Assembly: GCA_025449115.1 (NCBI GenBank)
Contig: JAHLKC010000258.1
Coordinates: 1 to 27,446 of the forward strand
Direction: 5' to 3'
Length of the DNA: 27,446 nt
Source: Chytridium lagenaria
Taxonomy: Eukaryota; Chytridiomycota; Chytridiomycetes; Chytridiales; Chytridiaceae
Below are positions 9,564-18,561 of the stretch, in pieces. Each line of letters starts with the position of its first letter. Positions within the stretch are counted from its first letter, which is position 1. A program made the translations under genes and the position numbers. Below the pieces are notes generated by a model that saw nothing but the letters and a program-made list of their open reading frames with translations, did not search any database and had not been told where the DNA came from.

Positions 9564-9695
9564 TTAATTGTTAAGAAATCTGACTGGTGGTACTATTCCA
9601 AGAAAACGTCTTTCAAACCAGGCTGCTTTTCTAATCTTCATCGCTAAGTAGGCCTCAAGCTGTTGGTTTTGCTGGAATTTCTTTAGCTCTGCCAG
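9564..9695 (-). pseudogene. Small unrecognised ORF remnant
   Basis: A 43-codon minus-strand frame reads LAELKKFQQNQQLEAYLAMK then IRKAAWFERRFLGIVPPVRF, ending at TAA. It looks protein-like (coiled-coil start, basic aromatic end) but has no start codon and no known family. It lies upstream of, and on the same strand as, the two remnants at 8509-9207. Confidence 0.3.
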
Positions 9696-9705
9696 CTACC
9701 CCTAC

Positions 9706-10225
9706 TTTTTGAATGACCTCTTGAAGAGAGTTGCTACTGTACTAGGAATGAGACAACTGTTCTCTATGCCGTATTGGCTGCAAGCCAACGGTTTAGTTGA
9801 ACAAACAAGCAAATCCCTATGTCAGATGATACGTGGACCAAAGAACACATGATGACTGAGATTAAATACTCCCCTATGTGCTGTTTGCATACACAACAAC
9901 AGTCCACCAGACCACAAATGAAACCCCATTCATGATGATGTTTGGCCGTGAAGCGTTAACGCCGGCTGACCTCAAGTCCCACAGACGACGTGTTTGCAGA
10001 AGTATACCCTGACCCTAGGTTATGGGCTCAAACGGGAGATGAACCTCTTATATACTAAAGATACTGCCAAGACTCCTCCAAAGTTCTTGCCATGGTTTCT
10101 AGCCAACCACATCTTCATGATAACCGCCTTGCGCTAGCTGCTCACGATCTGTCCAGGACAGATGGTCGCGAACCTTACCTGCTCATTGCTGAGGATGTTA
10201 CAACCGTCAAAGAAAGTGATGGGTA
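9706..10225 (+). mobile_element. Ty3/gypsy integrase C-terminal relic
   Basis: Frame 1 (9706-9852) reads FLNDLLKRVATVLGMRQLFS and then WLQANGLVEQTSKSLCQMI. This is the end of the integrase core: the usual H/YxxQANGxVER motif, with the catalytic-Glu position now in VEQ. Frame 2 (9869-10013) reads LPYVLFAYTTTVHQTTNETP and FMMMFGREALTPADLKSH, the characteristic post-core segment. A third frame gives DDVFAEVYPDPRLWAQ and later SRTDGREPYLLIAEDV. Stops and frame changes make it inactive. No reverse transcriptase, LTRs or integrase N-terminus is present. Confidence 0.85.
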
Positions 10226-10459
10226 AAAAACAAAGGGGACAAAGATTAACTACATACCCCATAAAGATCTCGCTAACATATTTGTCAATCTGTAATCACT
10301 GTCACCTACAGAGGGATAGAACTCGATAAAGTACGGTACTCCTGGTTCGTGGCAATATAATCCGGATAGCAAATAGAAGGAAGAGGTTTAACCGGGGATA
10401 GCTACTGGGGTCAAAACAGTTGACGTATGTTACCCAAAGTACCGGTTTGAGACCCAGCA

Positions 10460-10775
10460 CGGCCGGTCCACTGGACCCGGCCGTATACGGTCTGGAAGAA
10501 CCGTACCAAAATACGGCCGGGTCCGGCGGGCCGTCCGTATCCGGTCTGTAAAAACGGGTACCAAAATACGGCCGGGTCGGGCGGGCCGTCCGTATCCGGT
10601 CTGTAAGAAGTACCATAATACGGCCAGGTCAGGGTTAGGGTCTCAGGCGGGCCCGCCGTAGCCAGACCCGGCCGTAAAGGGTCTGTAAGTACTGGAACCA
10701 AAATACGGATGGGTACGGCGGGCCAGACGTAACCGGTTCGTAAAAACTGGTACCAAAGACGGCCAGGTCATACTG
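10460..10775. repeat. About 55-bp ACGGCC-rich tandem repeats
   Basis: Units of the form CCAAAATACGGCCGGGTC followed by GGCGGGCCGTCCGTATCCGG and TCTGTAA occur at about 10506, 10561 and 10612 (55 and 51 bp apart). More diverged copies lie at 10698 and 10753. The period is not a multiple of three, so the open minus-strand frames here are not a gene. Confidence 0.9.
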
Positions 10776-10977
10776 AATGCAAATATGAGGAGACTCTTAA
10801 ATGTGCTTTGACAATAGCACTAACATATATATGTAACGTAGATATTTGTACGCCTATAAACGGACAGTTTGGAGCCCAACAACCACAGTACCGTCAACCA
10901 CAGTACAGTCTGTATACACACGTAACTGGTCGAACATGGCCTAGAAGGCCCCAGACTGAGTCAAGCGGTGACTTTAA

Positions 10978-11421
10978 ATCAATGAAAAAAATCAAGACGG
11001 ACGTGTTTGATAATGTGTGTTATATAATTTGAAAGCTCTTAATTTGTGGAATCTCCCACGTACCTGTGGTAGCTTCTAACTCTCGGTGCCGTCTTGCAAT
11101 TTTGTTCCCAACTTGGTAAACACAAAATTTGACTTCAAAACTCAATAAAATACTCTAGAGACGTGATAGAGGTGTGAAACCATCACCGATGAAGTCCCCA
11201 AAGCTGTTTTTTTTAAACCAAGTAGTTGTCCACGCTTGACCTTAAAATCAAAGTTTAGGCTTAACGGACTGGTGTAGTTTTAAGGCATGGGTGTCAAAAG
11301 CTTTCAGATGAAGAAGCCAAATGCGGGCAGACATATTGGCATATGTGTGTTATATCATTTGAAAGCGCTCAATGAGTGGATGCCTTTAGGTACTGTTGCA
11401 GCTTTTAACGCTCTTGCATCG
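10978..11421. repeat. Diverged direct duplication (about 10978-11093 and 11305-11421)
   Basis: Both copies contain TGTGTGTTATAT(A/C)ATTTGAAAGC, then a CTCTTAATTTGTGGA / GCTCAATGAGTGGA segment, (G)TAC(C)TGT..(T)AGCTT(C/T)TAAC and a CTC-to-GC(G/C) tail. They lie about 328 bp apart inside the inverted-repeat element. The ORF at 11287-11508 covers copy 2 and has no supported product. Confidence 0.7.
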
Positions 11422-11619
11422 CGTGCCATGCGCTTTTTCCGCTACGTTAGCACTAAATCTTTTACTGAAACTTTGCAGAGACGACTGTTTGGGACTGACG
11501 CATTGTGAAAGGTTAATGTTAGTACTTCTACCTTAATCAATTAATATTTTATGAAATATTCTTCAGAAGTTAGCAATTGCGATAGCAAATGGTTCAAACA
11601 GTTTGTATAATTGGCCATC

Positions 11620-11795
11620 TTTGGACGTACTCGTGCGGTTACGGCCTTATTTGGACGTACCCGTGCGGTCACGGCCTTATTTGGACGTACCCGTGCGGTT
11701 ACGGCCTTATTTGGAGTACGCCCTGCGGTTACGGCCTGATTTGGACGTACCCGTGCGGTTACGGCCTTGATTGGACGTACCTGTCCGTTGCAGCC
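11620..11795. repeat. 30-bp tandem repeat, six copies
   Basis: Units of TTTGGACGTACCCGTGCGGT followed by TACGGCCTTA start at 11620, 11650, 11680, 11710, 11740 and 11770. Because the unit is 30 bp, frames stay open on both strands. This explains the 102- and 125-codon ORFs without needing a gene. Confidence 0.95.
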
Positions 11796-12148
11796 CAAAG
11801 GGGGGTACCAAATAATCAGATTCCTGACCAATGGGCCGTACACGGCCATTTAATTGATGGTTTACAAGCGCCAAATTGGGCCGTACACGTCAGAATATTC
11901 TGTGCTTTGGTTTGGGGTGGGGGGACAGACAGCCATACCTGGCAAGATCTGGTACATACCACATGATTTAATCCAAAGTGGTGGAAGGGTAACGTATGTG
12001 GTTGGCTAAATGTGGCGCCAAATATTGCGCCAACCACCAGCTGGGTAAGGCATACATGGCCCAGCCATGTACAACCACCAGCTGGGTAAGGCCGTATAAG
12101 GCCGTACATGGCCCTGATTTTGTTTACATATTGATGCTGGTTCAATTC

Positions 12149-12183
12149 AGGGCGTATACGGCCGTTCCGGCCGTATACGCCCT
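12149..12183. repeat. Perfect 16-bp-arm palindrome
   Basis: AGGGCGTATACGGCCG, a TTC loop, then CGGCCGTATACGCCCT: a perfect hairpin just inside the right inverted repeat. It uses the same CGGCCGTATACGG core found at 10477-10490 near the left end. Confidence 0.95.
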
Positions 12184-12539
12184 AACCCGGTTTCAAACCA
12201 GTACTTTGGTAACATATGTCAACGGTTTTAACATAGGTGATATGACCCAATTGTTGATGGCTTCAAAAGAAAGCCCTGACAACCTATATGATGTGTTTTG
12301 TTTTCCTGTTTTGTTTTTGCTTCAAAAAAAAATAATAATAAATAAATGAATAAAAAAAACTCTTTATTGAAATGCTTTCTCGTAACGGGTTACGGATGGG
12401 CGTCGCACACATCACGTGACTTATTAACTGAGGCTTCCCTTCTTGCTGATATACTCCACATATATCCTTACACATGATAAACATGTGTAAGAGTCAGGGG
12501 GTCTGCGGCAGGGTCTATCCCAGAGTGCGGTAGACACCA

Positions 12540-12690
12540 GAGAGACGCCCCAGGGTTCAGGACCCTGGGGAGGTGATTCAGGGTACTTGGAGCGACGTCC
12601 CCAGGGTGCAGGACCCTGGAGAGCGGGACCCTGGGGAGCGGGACCCTGACGGGCTGACCCAAGGGTGCGGGACCCTGGGGTGTAATGACG
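12540..12690. repeat. GGGACCCTGGGG-type degenerate repeats
   Basis: The motif (C)AGGGT(G/T)C(A/G)GGACCCTGG recurs about five times with irregular spacing. It is partly palindromic (CAGGGTCC/GGACCCTG). There is no gene. Confidence 0.75.
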
Positions 12691-12699
12691 ATAAAGTGA

Positions 12700-13284
12700 T
12701 TAAGTGTAAAGACCCTATGTGCGGAACATAATCACGCGTGCTCGGAGCTGAGATCTATAGTATACATTCTCGTTATTGAGTTAAATTCATCTATTGGCAT
12801 TCCGCAACGTAACAAAACTGCAACTCTTAGACATTTGGCGAACCGCAATAACAAGTTGAGTTTTGCTACAGCGTTAAAGCTGATATGTGATCATGTTAAA
12901 TAAGAATCAAATGTGAACATAGATCTATAATGTGCGACGTAATGGTTGTCTCTCTGGATCAGTCAGGTGAACATGTTCGACGGATGAACATCATGAATCG
13001 CAAACTAAGAAGAGTTTATTGAATTGTTATAATGATACAACAGAGATTCAACACATCTAAATAGACCTGTCCCACTAGACGCAGTAACTGGGTCAAGGCT
13101 TGAATGATGGGGGGCCAAAGACAGAACTTTGCATTGGGTAAGAAGTGTGCTTCAAGTTCCCAGAGGACTTCTAACAGAAATGACTATAATAAGGGTTGTA
13201 TCAATTAAATCCTATACTCTCTGCAATATCTATCGTGCATTTTCACTTACGTTTACAACAATCAGTGGGAATGCCATCAGGTGG
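12700..13284. other. No gene seen
   Basis: Unremarkable sequence between the GGGACCCTG repeats and the copia relic. It may hold further eroded copia sequence, but I find no frame that supports this. Confidence 0.4.
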
Positions 13285-13643
13285 AGGTAACGAATTGAAC
13301 CTACTGTCGCCTTGCCAACAAGGGAGGCTGAATATATGGTCCTGTATTTTGCGACAACAGAGGCCATATGGCTACGGCAACTCATCAACGATTTACGGGA
13401 GGCCTGTGGGTCCAACCAAGATTCTCTCCGACAATAACGCAGCCCTGGTCATCTCAAGAAACCCTGAACACAATATCAAGTTTCACTTTGTGCGGGAGAA
13501 GCAACATCATACTTGATAGAATTTCCACGCATGAAAATCTGGCAGACTGCTCACGAAGCCGTTGGGGCGCGTATGTCACGAGGTACTACGTAACTGCTAT
13601 GGTATCCACAGCGGTTACCGATTTGTCCGCAGCGCTGCAATAG
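13285..13643 (+). mobile_element. Ty1/copia RNase H relic
   Basis: Three consecutive plus-strand frames give the end of a copia polyprotein. The first (to 13437) reads EAEYMVLYFATTEAIWLRQL then INDLREACGSNQ, matching the usual STTEAEYxAL...E.xWLR.L block. The second (to 13516) reads GPTKILSDNNAALVISRNPE and KFHFVREK, matching the SDNxxAIxLxxNP...HFIREKV block. The third has RISTHENLAD, matching the terminal VSTxxNLADxxTK motif. Two frame changes and loss of the intervening HIDI segment show that it is inactive. The rest of the element and its LTRs are not visible. Confidence 0.85.
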
Positions 13644-14680
13644 GACGGAAGAGAGTGTAAGCATTTCTGGGCCTTTTCTCTAGCCTTTCAATATTCTTAC
13701 TCCTTTTATTTTGTTTGGTGTTTTCGCTTCAAGAGGTATTGTCGAAGTTGGTGGTTTCTTTTTTGGTTGTCTTTACGCTTCTGACGCTTCGCGTTCTCTT
13801 TTTTACTTTTTTATTTAACGCTCACGTTCTCCCTATTCGTCCCTCAATGTTTATTGTTTTCTTTTAGGGTTAGGGTTTGTTTGCTCGTAGTTTGTCGGAG
13901 CATGCTTGTCGGATGAAGTCGATGCTCCGACGTTTCATCCTATTCTTTTGATTGTGTTCTTAGTATGTTTTTAAGTTAACAGGTCTTTTGTTCTGAATGG
14001 TTATCACCTTTGTTTTATTTGGTTAGTTTAATGAGGGTGACCGAGGAAAGAGTTGTGATGTAATCGTACCTTTTGCATAAAAGGACAATATTTTATTATG
14101 TGGAGAGCTTACTTGTTACATCAAATATAAAAAGTTTAGTGTGAACCGAAAAGACTCAACAAAAAGAAATAGGGTGAGTTTAACAGCTACACTGTCCGGG
14201 GCATTTGCCTGCAGCCGTGATTTCTTTATTACTCTTACACGTTGATTATAAGAGTGTTACCGTACCTTCATTTCCACGTAAATAATCTCAATTCTCATGG
14301 GCTTATATATCTAACACTGTTTTGGTTGTCGCTATCAAACAGCGATAAAAAACCTTGCGTAGTCTGGCTCCAGTTTCGGCACCAAAGTAAGGATGCCAAT
14401 AATTATGAAGAAGATTTAAGCTTGCGCTTATCGTTAATTAATGGCACATTCTTTATTACTCATTGTGGTTGGGGTCTGTCAAAAAATAATAAAAACATGT
14501 GATAAGGCAAATAGGAATGGAGAAACGTGTGAAATGATGGATCCCGTTATATTCCGCCATCAACACCCTTAGCAAATGTATTCTTTATATAGGAAAACAG
14601 TAAGGTTATTTTTACCTCCGCGCAAGTACAAAGTAAGTTTTAAAGCTCGTTTCCTTCCATCCAGAAACAGGTTAGCAAAA
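13644..14680. other. Intergenic stretch without a supported gene
   Basis: T-rich sequence at 13670-13870 includes a two-unit TTAGGG stretch near 13865. A purine tract just after the copia relic could be its polypurine tract, but no LTR can be delimited. An 86-codon plus-strand ORF at 14242-14502 has no recognisable content. This is the 3' flank of the rhodopsin-cyclase gene. Confidence 0.4.
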
Positions 14681-16609
14681 TTAATAAACAACGTTCTCTC
14701 CCACCTTAATCGTAAAAGGCTCGCCATCTAAAAAAGTAAACTTTTTCCCGGGCATAAGAAGATGATACGTCGCCTCACTAATATGCACCATCAATGGCTT
14801 TGACGAAGCCTCCATTTTTAAGGCACTATCAACGTATCCCCCATAATGCACCAATGTGGATTCAAGTCTCCCATGATACCTCCAGTCACAGGTCCCGAAG
14901 ACAGTCCCACCCGAATTTTAATAGCCTCTCCAGTGACGGTTCTAAAGCCTTTGATCATAGTTATGATGTCTTTTTAAGTTAGTGTGGGATTGGATAATTT
15001 TTGTTACCGAGCGAGAAGTTGGCGGCACGTTCGGCGTGATCGGAAACTCTATTAGGTGCGCCAACGATACCGAGGTAGGCGTCTCCGATTGTTTCAACCT
15101 TGTACATGCCATATCGTTCAGCGATGGCGTCATACTCGACCCACATATTGCGGAGAGTTGCAAGCATATCCTGAGTCTGAACCATACATAAAAAAATTAG
15201 TTACATTCTAATAAAGCATAATTTAGAGAGGTTTTTACCGAAACTTTGCTGGACATGATTGTAAAGTTGGCAATGTCTGAAAAGAAAACTGTAGCACTGC
15301 TATACTCTTCCGTCTCTGCTGCCTCTCCGCTCTTAAGCTGATCCAGAACGCTACATTGGGTAATACTGAGCTGCCAATCATTAATGTCGATATCCAAACC
15401 TTTGAGGGATTAACTTGGAAAGAAGTCTTTCGGAATCGTTCATCTCCTTTTCAAGCCTCACCGCAATGTTCTCTGCTACCACAACCATTTCAGATTGCGC
15501 CTGATCTATCGTATTGTTCACAAAGACAAGCATGAACACGATCTTGGCTGTCATTTCGCAAAGGCAAATGAGGGCTTCGCCTGCCGCAAAAGAAACAAAT
15601 CGGCTGTGGGAAACTCCATTTTAGACTTTGAATAGAGAAAGACATAACATAAAAAATCAAGAGCCATTGACACGCTTACCTTTTTTGAATGTACCAAGCA
15701 ACAGCGATACCCCACCAAGATCCAAGCGTGATCCATTTCAGAGCTTTTAGAACATTAGGTTCGACCTTTGACCCCGTCTCTCCATCAATGGCAGTTTGAA
15801 ACATATTTTCAAAGCTTCTACACAAAAACAAGAAAACCATCATGGAGACGGTGCTGAACAGCTCATGATACGGGTGTCTCGCCAATGCGCTGAAAAAACC
15901 AGAGATCGAGATCACGTAAGAGGATACCACGGTGGCCCACATTACTAAAGGTTTTTCACGTGTCATTCTTCCAATAAGGTAGGATCTGGTCAAGATAGTA
16001 TATTAAAAATTAGAAAAAAGTGGCCAGAAAAAACGCGAACGGTAGATACTTACAGCGCTGGCATGGAGTGAACCCATTCAATATATCTCGAAACATCCAG
16101 CGGATTCCCTGCATGGTCCACCAAAGTTACCGTCATGCGATAAGCCTGCAGACGCCAAGTCAACCCCACAACAAACATGATGATCAACATTCCAACTATC
16201 ACATTCTTCTTCCCTCGATTATTGGATCCCACAAACCCTATCAACGCAAATGTGCAGGCTATGACAAACGTGAACGCGGTGACCTTGTACCAGTCATCGG
16301 AGAAAGCTCGGCTAGTTTCTTTGGGCTTGAGATCGCTAAAGAGACACAGGTATATGTTGATGGTGGTGAGGGTCGCCCAGACGCCTAAATTGGCGTAGAG
16401 AAAGGTCAAGGGTTGTAGATCGAAAGCATCGTCCTGAACTTTGGTGGCCTTTGCACGGATAGAATTGACTTGCCGGGAGCGTGAGTATAATATTGTTTCT
16501 TTTGGAAATATCGTCATAATTTATAGAACTGACCTTTATCTGCAGATGTCGACAACATGACGAAAACTGGTGACTGGAAACGTTGAAGGAGTACAAGAGA
16601 ACTATCCAT
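14681..16609 (-). CDS. Rhodopsin-guanylyl cyclase fusion (light-activated cyclase), frame broken near the 3' end
   Basis: Proposed exons (minus): 16534-16609, 16054-16468, 15680-15985, 15400-15603, 15239-15350, 15008-15176 and 14681-14969. All introns (38-76 nt) are GT-AG and phase-consistent. Translation: an extra N-terminal helix (about 48-69), seven rhodopsin helices (about 86-294), a coiled-coil linker (295-334) and a class III cyclase domain (335-end). Helix 3 has RYIEW with counterion Glu156. Helix 7 has CEMTAKIVF with the retinal lysine Lys286 and Glu282 at the second counterion position. Cyclase metal residues are Asp359 (FFSDIANFT) and Asp403 (ETIGDAY); purine-selecting residues are Glu399 and Cys468 (HWCIMGD), predicting GTP. 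As read, the frame stops at 477 aa (14818-14820); one more base after GDT restores it to about 524 aa. Family role: light to cGMP in zoospores. The first exon is the least certain (its downstream acceptor is AAG). Confidence 0.93.
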
Positions 16610-17323
16610 TAACTACAATACCAAATCTCTGATCATGGACCCTCTTATTCCACGTATATTACCCAGGTGTGCACTTTGGACGATATTCGCTAGTTAACCA
16701 TAGACCTTATTCGCTGATCGGCACCAAAGTGAAAATCTCTCCGCCTAAAACTAATGGATTTTCGTAACCATTTAACCTTAATCTAAAGGTAAGAACAAAT
16801 TTCGTAAAAATCATGAGACCTCGGTCATCATTCTATGCGACCTCTTTGGCCTGGTGTTTTTTCTTTTTTGTCTTTTGCGTGAATAAAGCAATATTTCAGC
16901 CTCTTCAAGACAAAATGTCCCACCCTCTGAAGATATCCAAATGATACACAATAAATACGCCTCCTTAATATCTATTTTATAGTCTTGATGCGTGGAAAGG
17001 AAAACAGTGAATGAAAACATGGCATCAGCATATATTTTCTCGCCAACGACTATTCGCGCTCATAGACGCGTGTGCACAGAGATGGGAAAAAAGACTACAC
17101 TTTTGAGCATAGGATATCAAGGGTGAGATCCGGTCTCTCGTGGAATCTACAAATGACGGAACTCTTCCTCCTACCCAATACAAAATACAGTTATATCGTC
17201 TCATGCACACAATAGTTGTCAACGCAGTCATCCTGTCCTCAGGTTATACCTCAACTTGAGCGGCATCCTTCTCCAAAACAACCAAAAGAAAAAAATTTCA
17301 AAACTTTCATCAACCATCCATCC
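16610..17323. promoter_or_regulatory. Shared divergent intergenic region
   Basis: About 714 bp separate the rhodopsin-cyclase start (-) from the costars start (+), so both promoters should lie here. I cannot point to a convincing TATA box or a named operator. Two minus-strand frames (16811-17020 and 17025-17231) are open but unrecognised. An additional 5' exon for the cyclase, whose relatives have longer N-termini, could hide among them. Confidence 0.5.
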
Positions 17324-17631
17324 ATGACCTCCATCGACCACGAAATCACCCTCCTCGAGCAAGAGATCACCCGTCTCGGTTCTGTAGACGCAGCAGACGG
17401 TCTCACCAAAGTCCCCTTTGGAGTTCTCGTCCGCGATGATCGATGTGCAGATATCTGTAAAGTGTCCCCCCCCCCCCACATCCTATCTAAATGTAATTTC
17501 GAAACACAGTTGAAGCCCTCGTGGGGACGTTGAAGGCAGCCAAGAAACGCGGGATTGTGTTTTACGATTCCGAGTTATTGTTGCAGGGTGTGCATGATAA
17601 AGTGATGGTGGTGTTGCATCCGAAAAAGTGA
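17324..17631 (+). CDS. Costars-domain (ABRACL-like) protein
   Basis: Two exons, 17324-17456 and 17510-17631, join across a 53-nt intron (GTAAAG...ACACAG, with a C13 run inside) to give 84 codons. This is almost exactly the length of ABRACL/costars proteins (about 80 aa). Exon 1 reads EITLLEQEITRLGS and later VPFGVLVRDDRCADI. Exon 2 reads FEALVGTLKAAKKRGIVFYD and SELLLQGVHDKVMVVLHPKK. The order HEI..L..EI.RLG, FGVLF.DD, FEALVGTL..AKK and LLLQGVHD..V is the family signature. Costars proteins are small winged-helix-like proteins linked to actin regulation and cell motility in animals and Dictyostelium. The frame is intact, unlike its neighbours. It starts 714 bp from, and divergent to, the rhodopsin-cyclase gene. 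Confidence 0.94.
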
Positions 17632-18033
17632 ACGAGGGGAGGGAATGTTGGGATACCCTTTTTTTTGTTTTTTGTTTTTTTTTCCGCTTGTACATACATT
17701 AAAGGGTTTGCACCTCTCTCAGACTATCGAAATGAACAAAAAGCATGACGGAAATGAGCTTGTATTATTATGGATCAAATCCATGTTGACTTTTCAAAAC
17801 TGAAAATAAATAACCGAGACCGTGTTGTCGCATACGAACAAATCCAAAAGAGAAAAGAAAAGAGAAAAGAGAAAAGAAAAGGAATAAAAAAAAAGGCGCA
17901 AGGCGAATACGTTTAAAAAGGAGATGCGGGAGGGGATATACGAACGAAAAAAGCAAACATGAAAATGCTGATTAAATAATCACATCCAAGATAAAAAAAA
18001 AGAAGGGGGGGGCGGAAAAGGGTTGGAATTCCA
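17632..18033. other. Convergent intergenic region
   Basis: This lies between the costars stop and the LRR-gene stop. It contains a T-rich tract (17658-17685), ATTAAA near 17699 (a possible poly(A) signal for the costars gene) and a purine tract of AAGAGAAA type at 17848-17890. No gene is seen. Confidence 0.6.
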
Positions 18034-18561
18034 TCACCACCGCTCCGTCGATACCCCCGCATCCGACATCAAAGGTTTCCCCACCCCCTTCTCATCCTTC
18101 TTCATCCTTCCAATACGACCCCAATACCTCCCAACAAAAAACCCGCAACAGTCCCAACAAGTCCCGCAGCGCCCAGCAATCCCACCACAGGCACAAGCAC
18201 GTTCGATGTATCATTCTGCTGCGGATTGGGTGTGGACGATGGAGGTGGGGATGGGTCAATGGCGTTGGGGCGGTCGGTGGAGGAAGTTGGGAGACGGTGA
18301 TGGGGTATTGTTGTTGTGGCAAAGGCTGTAGGGAGGGTTGTCGGGAGGGGAACGGTGGATTCGGGGAGGCGGATTCAAAGGTAAAAGTGAATAGCAAGGT
18401 TGTAGGGGTAAATGGGGGTTCAATGAAAGAGTCGATTGGGGTAACAGAAGTGATCGTTGTGGTTGTTTGCGACGAGGTGGACGTGACCATGGAGAGAGTT
18501 GTAGTGCTTGCGGACGGAACGCTGCTGATTGCCGTGGACCGAGGTCTCCACGTAGCGGTCG
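18034..18561 (-). other. LRR gene: Ser/Thr stalk, transmembrane helix and tail (last exon)
   Basis: After TTTTATAG the exon opens with a Ser/Thr-rich stalk (STTTLSMVTSTSSQTTTTIT) suited to O-glycosylation. The frame then moves to one reading LPTTLPTAFATTTIP and PNPQQNDTSNV, followed by the membrane helix VLVPVVGLLGAAGLVGTVAG. One extra T in the GGGTTTTTTG run would continue into a basic tail, GRIGRMKKDEKGVGKP, ending at 18034. Without it, translation stops at 18102-18104. Confidence 0.7.

Larger units (their letters stand above)
10405..12245. mobile_element. Candidate non-autonomous element with about 45-bp terminal inverted repeats
   Basis: The segment near 10413-10457 (TCAAAACAGTTGACGTATG, then TTACCCAAAGTACCGGTTTGA) is matched in inverted orientation near 12186-12233 (TCAAACCAGTACTTTGGTAA, then CATATGTCAACGGTTTTAA). 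Fainter similarity continues a few bases outward. Just inside both ends are dense TACGGCC/GGCCGTA motifs: 55-bp units at 10505-10770, 30-bp units at 11620-11795, and a long palindrome at 12149. There is no transposase, so it would be non-autonomous. I could not settle a target-site duplication, so exact ends and superfamily are open. Confidence 0.65.

Noticed and set aside
10302..10701. Two overlapping minus-strand ORFs of about 100 codons
   Set aside because: They lie on 55-bp non-triplet tandem repeats rich in GGCC. The translation shifts between units and is not protein-like.
11541..11966. Repeat protein encoded by the 30-bp array
   Set aside because: Both strands are open only because the unit length is a multiple of three. 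There is no start context, and no open reading continues meaningfully outside the array.
13860..13880. Telomere-like TTAGGG repeats (also near 5755)
   Set aside because: Only about two units at each site, inside ordinary sequence. This is too short to mean a telomere or an interstitial telomeric array.
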